Below are positions 57,323-60,307 of a DNA stretch of 60,307 nucleotides, in pieces. The first letter of the stretch is position 1, and each line of letters starts with the position of its first letter. Origin of the DNA: Cyanobacteria bacterium REEB67 (lineage in GTDB: Bacteria > Cyanobacteriota > Vampirovibrionia > Obscuribacterales > Obscuribacteraceae). Under the pieces are notes generated by a model. That model worked only from the letters and a program-made list of their open reading frames with translations, had not been told where the DNA came from and did not search any database. The stretch covers positions 1-60,307 of the forward strand of contig JAGXAB010000033.1 in the NCBI GenBank assembly GCA_018971775.1, written 5' to 3'. The translations under genes and the position numbers were made by a program.

Positions 57323-57901
57323 ATGAGACTTCTCGAGTTTCTTGGACGGGTGATACGTCCGATCAGGTCCGACGACTCAAAACTTTTAGAAGAAATTCCA
57401 GCGGTTGCACATAAATCACATGGATTGCAAGTGAACAGTCCGGTCTTTGATCGTCAAGGCAAAATACCTGTTGATTATTCCGCCGACGGCAAAGGCCTCT
57501 TTCCAACATTGACCTGGGGCAACGTCCCGGGCGACTGCAAGAGCATCTTGCTCGTCGTGGAAGATGCCGACGCACCCAAACCAACGCCCTTCGTCCACGC
57601 TATTTTTTTCAACCTCTTGCCTGGAGCCGCCGGCTTACCAGAAAATTTTGTCGTGGCCAGCGGCATATCACAGGAGTGCGCGGCTATGGGTGTACGTATG
57701 GGTACCAACAGCCTGGGCAGGTCATCATATATGCCGCCGACGCCGCCACCAGGACATGGTCCGCACCACTATCACTATCAAGTAATCGCTCTCGATTGCA
57801 TACTTAATTTTCCCAAGGCACCATCGCTTACCGACATTAAGACAGCGATCGAAAATCATGTCGTCGACTCAGGAGAGCTGGTCGGCATTTATGAGCGCTG
57901 A
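57323..57901 (+). CDS. PEBP family protein (YbhB/YbcL, Raf-kinase-inhibitor-like)
   Basis: This 192-residue phosphatidylethanolamine-binding-protein-fold protein shows the bacterial-branch motifs: [32 protein letters not shown], the [21 protein letters not shown] loop with clustered His residues, and a C-terminal [16 protein letters not shown]. The ligand-binding pocket residues (Asp-Ala-Asp-Ala-Pro and Gly-Pro-His) are conserved. About 40 residues precede the core ([22 protein letters not shown]) with no signal peptide, so it is cytoplasmic. AGGG lies upstream of the ATG. Cellular roles of bacterial members are poorly defined. A T8 tract follows at ~57945. Confidence 0.88.
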   Translation: MRLLEFLGRVIRPIRSDDSKLLEEIPAVAHKSHGLQVNSPVFDRQGKIPVDYSADGKGLFPTLTWGNVPGDCKSILLVVEDADAPKPTPFVHAIFFNLLPGAAGLPENFVVASGISQECAAMGVRMGTNSLGRSSYMPPTPPPGHGPHHYHYQVIALDCILNFPKAPSLTDIKTAIENHVVDSGELVGIYER

Positions 57902-57987
57902 TTGCTGCCGGTCAGGGTGAAACAATCCGGATTCGAGTCAGGCCCTTTTTTTTACGATCAAGAGAGGTTCAAAGCAAAAAGGTGTAT

Positions 57988-58879
57988 ATGTACCGCAGAT
58001 TTTCGCGTCTTTCTACGTCAATGGTGGCTGTGCTCCTCACCGCCGCCTCGCTCAATCTCTCAAGTCTGCCCTACTGTCCGGCCAGCTATGCAGCCGATGC
58101 CACCAATACCAGCGATCAGGGTTCGCGGGCCCTCGGCCAGGTGGATACGCGCAGCGGTCAGGGCGGCGAAACGCATCAGCCAGCCGGCTCGTCACTACCG
58201 ACCATGACGACGCAAATTGGCACTCCGATTACCGACGACCAAAATTCATTGAAAGCAAATGTGCACGGGCCAACATTACTGGAAGACCCGGTCCTGCGCG
58301 ATAGGATTTTTCACTTCGATCATGAGCGCATCCCCGAGCGTGTCGTCCATGCCAGAGGCTACGGTGCGCATGGCTACTTCGAGCTTTACAAACCTCTGAC
58401 CGACATCATTTAAGGGCAGAAAGCTCGGCATACTGGTTTCAGATGGTATCGACGCAAAACTCTTCGGAGCGCTAAAAGCAGCTGCCACCGCCGAAGGTGC
58501 CGACGTGGATGTGATCGCCCCCACCATCGGTGGTGTCGATGCCAGCGACGGCAGTCAAATTGCCGCCGAAGACCGGTTGAACGGTGGCCCATCGGTACTC
58601 TTCGACGCCGTGGCGGTTTTGACCTCAGCGGATGGGGCGGCCCGATTAGCCAGTAACGCATCGGCCAGAGACTTCATCTCCGATGCCTATGCCAATCTCA
58701 AATATATCGGCTTCAACGATGCCGCCGCTGCTCTTTTAAATAGAGCCGGCGTCGAAACGAAAGAAGAAGCCGGCATAGTACCGCTGAAGGATGCAGGCGA
58801 TGCCAGCGCTTTCATCACTGCTTGCCGCAATCTGCGTATCTGGGACCGCGAAGAAAAAACAAAGATGTCGATGAAGTAA
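57988..58879 (+). pseudogene. katE: Large-subunit (KatE-type) catalase remnant with internal deletion
   Basis: The first ~142 codons encode a signal-like N-terminus, then [31 protein letters not shown] split over the start of the clade-2 catalase core, including the distal His (VVHARG), and stop at TAA 58411-58413 right after LYKPLTDI. In the next frame, without its own start, the sequence continues from 58415 as GRKLGILVSDGIDAKL ... VIAPTIGGVDASDG ... NGGPSVLFDAVAVL ... NLRIWDRE. This is the C-terminal flavodoxin/DJ-1-like domain unique to large catalases. About 450 residues between them, with the haem-ligand Tyr and most of the barrel, are missing. AAGG lies before the ATG at 57988. Activity is excluded; expression of the stub is possible. 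Confidence 0.88.
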
Positions 58880-58905
58880 ACGACCGCTAAAGGCACTACA
58901 AAAAG

Positions 58906-58938
58906 AAAAGGTGTCCTTCAGAGTGGAAGGCGCCTTTT
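58906..58938 (+). terminator. Rho-independent terminator after the catalase remnant
   Basis: AAAAGGTGTCCTT and AAGGCGCCTTTT can pair over ~11 bp (two G-T pairs and one bulged C) across an eight-base loop, with the T-run built into the right arm. It begins 26 bases after the stop of the catalase C-terminal domain, so the terminator of the former intact gene appears to have survived. Confidence 0.65.
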
Positions 58939-59039
58939 ACTTCGTCGACACTGCTCTGCAATTTGTCCGATACAGAAAAATGAGCACCTTTAAATGAGAT
59001 TGAAGATTGGAGATTACCGATGACCGCGCAGCAAATTAG

Positions 59040-59391
59040 CTGGAAGCGCCGCTATGCTTCGTCTATCACATTTTAAATGCCTTCGAAAAAGATAATAGGG
59101 TAGTGCTCGACGTTGTCAAAAATGCTCTCAACGTTGAAGCGAAATTTTTCGACCGCAATAATAAGGCACCTTCACCGGTGCGCTGGGCTACTGATCTAAA
59201 CACGGGGAAAGTCGCTGAGACAGCGCTATGCTAGCACTCCGTGGAATTCCCCCGTCTCAACGATAGCTTCATCGGCCGTGAAAATCGCTATGGCTGCACT
59301 GCCGCCATACAACTACCGGTGCGCGTGCCTTACGGCTTCCACGGCAACTGGGTAGCCGAAGACGCGCTTGGCTATATCAGACTTCGTTCAT
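59040..59391 (+). pseudogene. Carotenoid oxygenase (RPE65/CCD family) remnant
   Basis: In one frame the sequence reads PLCFVYHILNAFEKDNRVVLDVVKN, then VRWATDLNTGKVAE, a TAG stop at 59232-59234, and VEFPRLNDSFIGRENRYGCTAAI. It then jumps directly to QLPVRVPYGFHGNWV. These are the third-His region, the EFPR/RYGY segment and the extreme C-terminus (fourth His, FHGNW) of carotenoid cleavage oxygenases. The N-terminal ~300 residues are absent (an in-frame TAG lies at 59037), and so is the piece between RYGCTAAI and QLPVRVP. Two of the four iron-binding histidines remain. Clearly non-functional. The 3' end abuts a minus-strand gene. Confidence 0.8.
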
Positions 59392-59394
59392 GGC

Positions 59395-59769
59395 TCAACG
59401 TCCGTCCGATGGCGCGGAGACTGTCGTTGGCTCGGCAGTCACAGGCGGAGGACCGGGCGGCAATGGACTGGGCGCTTGATTGGGATTGGAAGATTTCTGG
59501 ACGTAAACTTCCGGATAGGCTGGAATTGGAGCTGGAACGTTTGCCGGTTCGCTTATTACCACGCCGGATGTCGGCACCGGCTTATTGGGCGCCCAGAAAT
59601 TCAAACTCTTCTCGGCGACACCGCCGACCACACAGAGGGCAATGACAAAAATAATACCGATCACAATCAAAGAGCCGTCCCAGGGTCGGCTTGTCGCATA
59701 GTCCTCGAATACTTTCTCCTGCTTCTCCGAAAGCAGCATACTTTCCAATCTTTCGTCTTCGTAACTCAT
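59395..59769 (-). CDS. Small single-pass membrane protein of unknown function
   Basis: The product has 124 residues. An acidic, charged N-terminal ~35 residues (MSYEDERLESMLLSEKQEKVFEDY) is followed by one strong transmembrane helix (SLIVIGIIFVIALCVVGGVA) and a Pro/Ser/Val-rich tail (KPVPTSGVV, PAPIPAYPEV, PSPLPPGPPPVT) that probably spans the envelope. ATG 59769 was chosen because GGAG lies six bases upstream; the longer frame from 59814 has no such signal. It is intact although flanked by gene remnants on both sides. I do not recognise a family. Confidence 0.55.
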   Translation of the reverse strand: MSYEDERLESMLLSEKQEKVFEDYATSRPWDGSLIVIGIIFVIALCVVGGVAEKSLNFWAPNKPVPTSGVVISEPANVPAPIPAYPEVYVQKSSNPNQAPSPLPPGPPPVTAEPTTVSAPSDGR

Positions 59770-59983
59770 CGATTGCTCCAGGCCGTTCTTATTAGACACA
59801 AATGTAATGACCAAATATTTACCTTTTGGTTCCAGTCAAACTCGGACTTACTGCCTATTTCCTGATTCCCTATAGGCGAGACAGTGAAATATACAGGGAA
59901 AATCCGGTGGGTGGCTCATCGGGATCGGGGCTTAATGGGAATAGTCGCTTACGAGTCAAACTCGATGCTGAGCAGGTGAGCAG

Positions 59984-60307
59984 ATGACCGAACCGACACC
60001 CCAGAAACTCTCCGACAATTTAAAATTAAAAGAGGTCACCACCGGCGAAGGGCCGCCTTCCGGCTGCACACCTGATGGGACCAGAAGCGATATAACAGAG
60101 CCCGGTGAGACAAGACCGGCTGACGGCAAAGTCGTGCTCGTAGATTTCGGCGCCGCCAATGAATTTATCAGCACCGCTACGGGGACATTCGTCGGCAAAC
60201 ATTCTTTCATCTCTCCTGAACAGTTGCGGGGCAAGGCGACAACTCAGAGCGATATTTATGCTTTCGGTTGCACCTTGTATTTCTTGCTGGTAGGCCATGA
60301 GCCGGAC
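59984..60307 (+). pseudogene. Ser/Thr kinase C-lobe fragment, runs off the window
   Basis: From an ATG with AGGTGA just upstream, an open frame of 108 codons reaches the window end. After ~45 unremarkable residues it reads KVVLVDFGAANEF, GTFVGKHSFISPEQLRGKA and SDIYAFGCTLYFLLVGHEP: the DFG motif, activation segment, SPEQ and the F-helix Asp of a Hanks-type kinase. The N-lobe, the VAIK lysine and the HRD loop are absent, and an in-frame TGA at 59969-59971 blocks extension upstream. A 5'-truncated or internally deleted kinase gene is the simplest reading. Because the 3' part lies outside the window, a functional chimera cannot be ruled out. Confidence 0.6.

Noticed and set aside
58505..58879. 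Independent small gene starting at GTG 58505
   Set aside because: The similarity to the catalase C-terminal domain begins upstream at 58415 without a start, so it is part of a broken gene.

Overview
This window is a gene-dense bacterial chromosome segment of about 55 % G+C by eye. It has no tRNA, rRNA, insertion sequence, phage or CRISPR signal that I can see. Two membrane-anchored Hanks-type Ser/Thr kinases, a third kinase fragment, three giant beta-helix/FecR surface proteins, GTP-dependent PEP carboxykinase, GlnRS and an NrtR-controlled NAD locus would fit a non-photosynthetic relative of Cyanobacteria (Obscuribacterales / Melainabacteria type). That placement is an inference from gene style, not a demonstrated taxonomy.

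Layout. Positions 1-2750 hold a small ArsC/Spx-like protein, a secreted TPR protein (minus strand) and a PspA/IM30 homologue. Positions 2858-33969 are filled by three consecutive, same-strand paralogues of 3141, about 3146 and about 3961 residues. Each has a signal peptide, a shared N-terminal module, a long beta-helix-type repeat stalk interrupted by a glycine-rich block at residues ~720-990, a conserved stalk-end module, a low-complexity linker and a C-terminal FecR-like domain with a unique helical tail. This is the dominant and least explained system of the window. Positions 34026-41216 carry two transmembrane Ser/Thr kinases (one coupled to a secreted partner, one with extracellular leucine-rich repeats), an unknown secreted protein and a PfkB-family sugar kinase.

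Positions 41412-47672 hold a DegT-fold protein that lacks the PLP lysine and carries a histone-H1-like tail, a lipocalin, PEP carboxykinase (pckG), and a lipoprotein coupled to a secreted hydrolase-TPR-thioredoxin fusion. Positions 47792-53309 form an NAD biosynthesis block: nadA-nadB and three downstream genes (EF-hand-like, membrane-anchored unknown, GH108 muramidase) on the minus strand, with the NUDIX-type regulator nrtR divergent across a 510-bp intergenic region rich in repeats. Positions 53405-57901 contain a protein with a cryptic atypical-kinase signature, glnS and a PEBP-family protein.

The right end (57.9-60.3 kb) looks like a gene graveyard. A large-subunit catalase reduced to its two ends, a carotenoid oxygenase remnant with a stop codon and an internal deletion, and a kinase piece lacking its N-lobe lie next to one another, with one intact small membrane protein between them.

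Starts were moved downstream of the longest frame where Shine-Dalgarno sequence, paralogue alignment or family length supported it. All functional calls rest on motif recognition by eye; no database search was possible.
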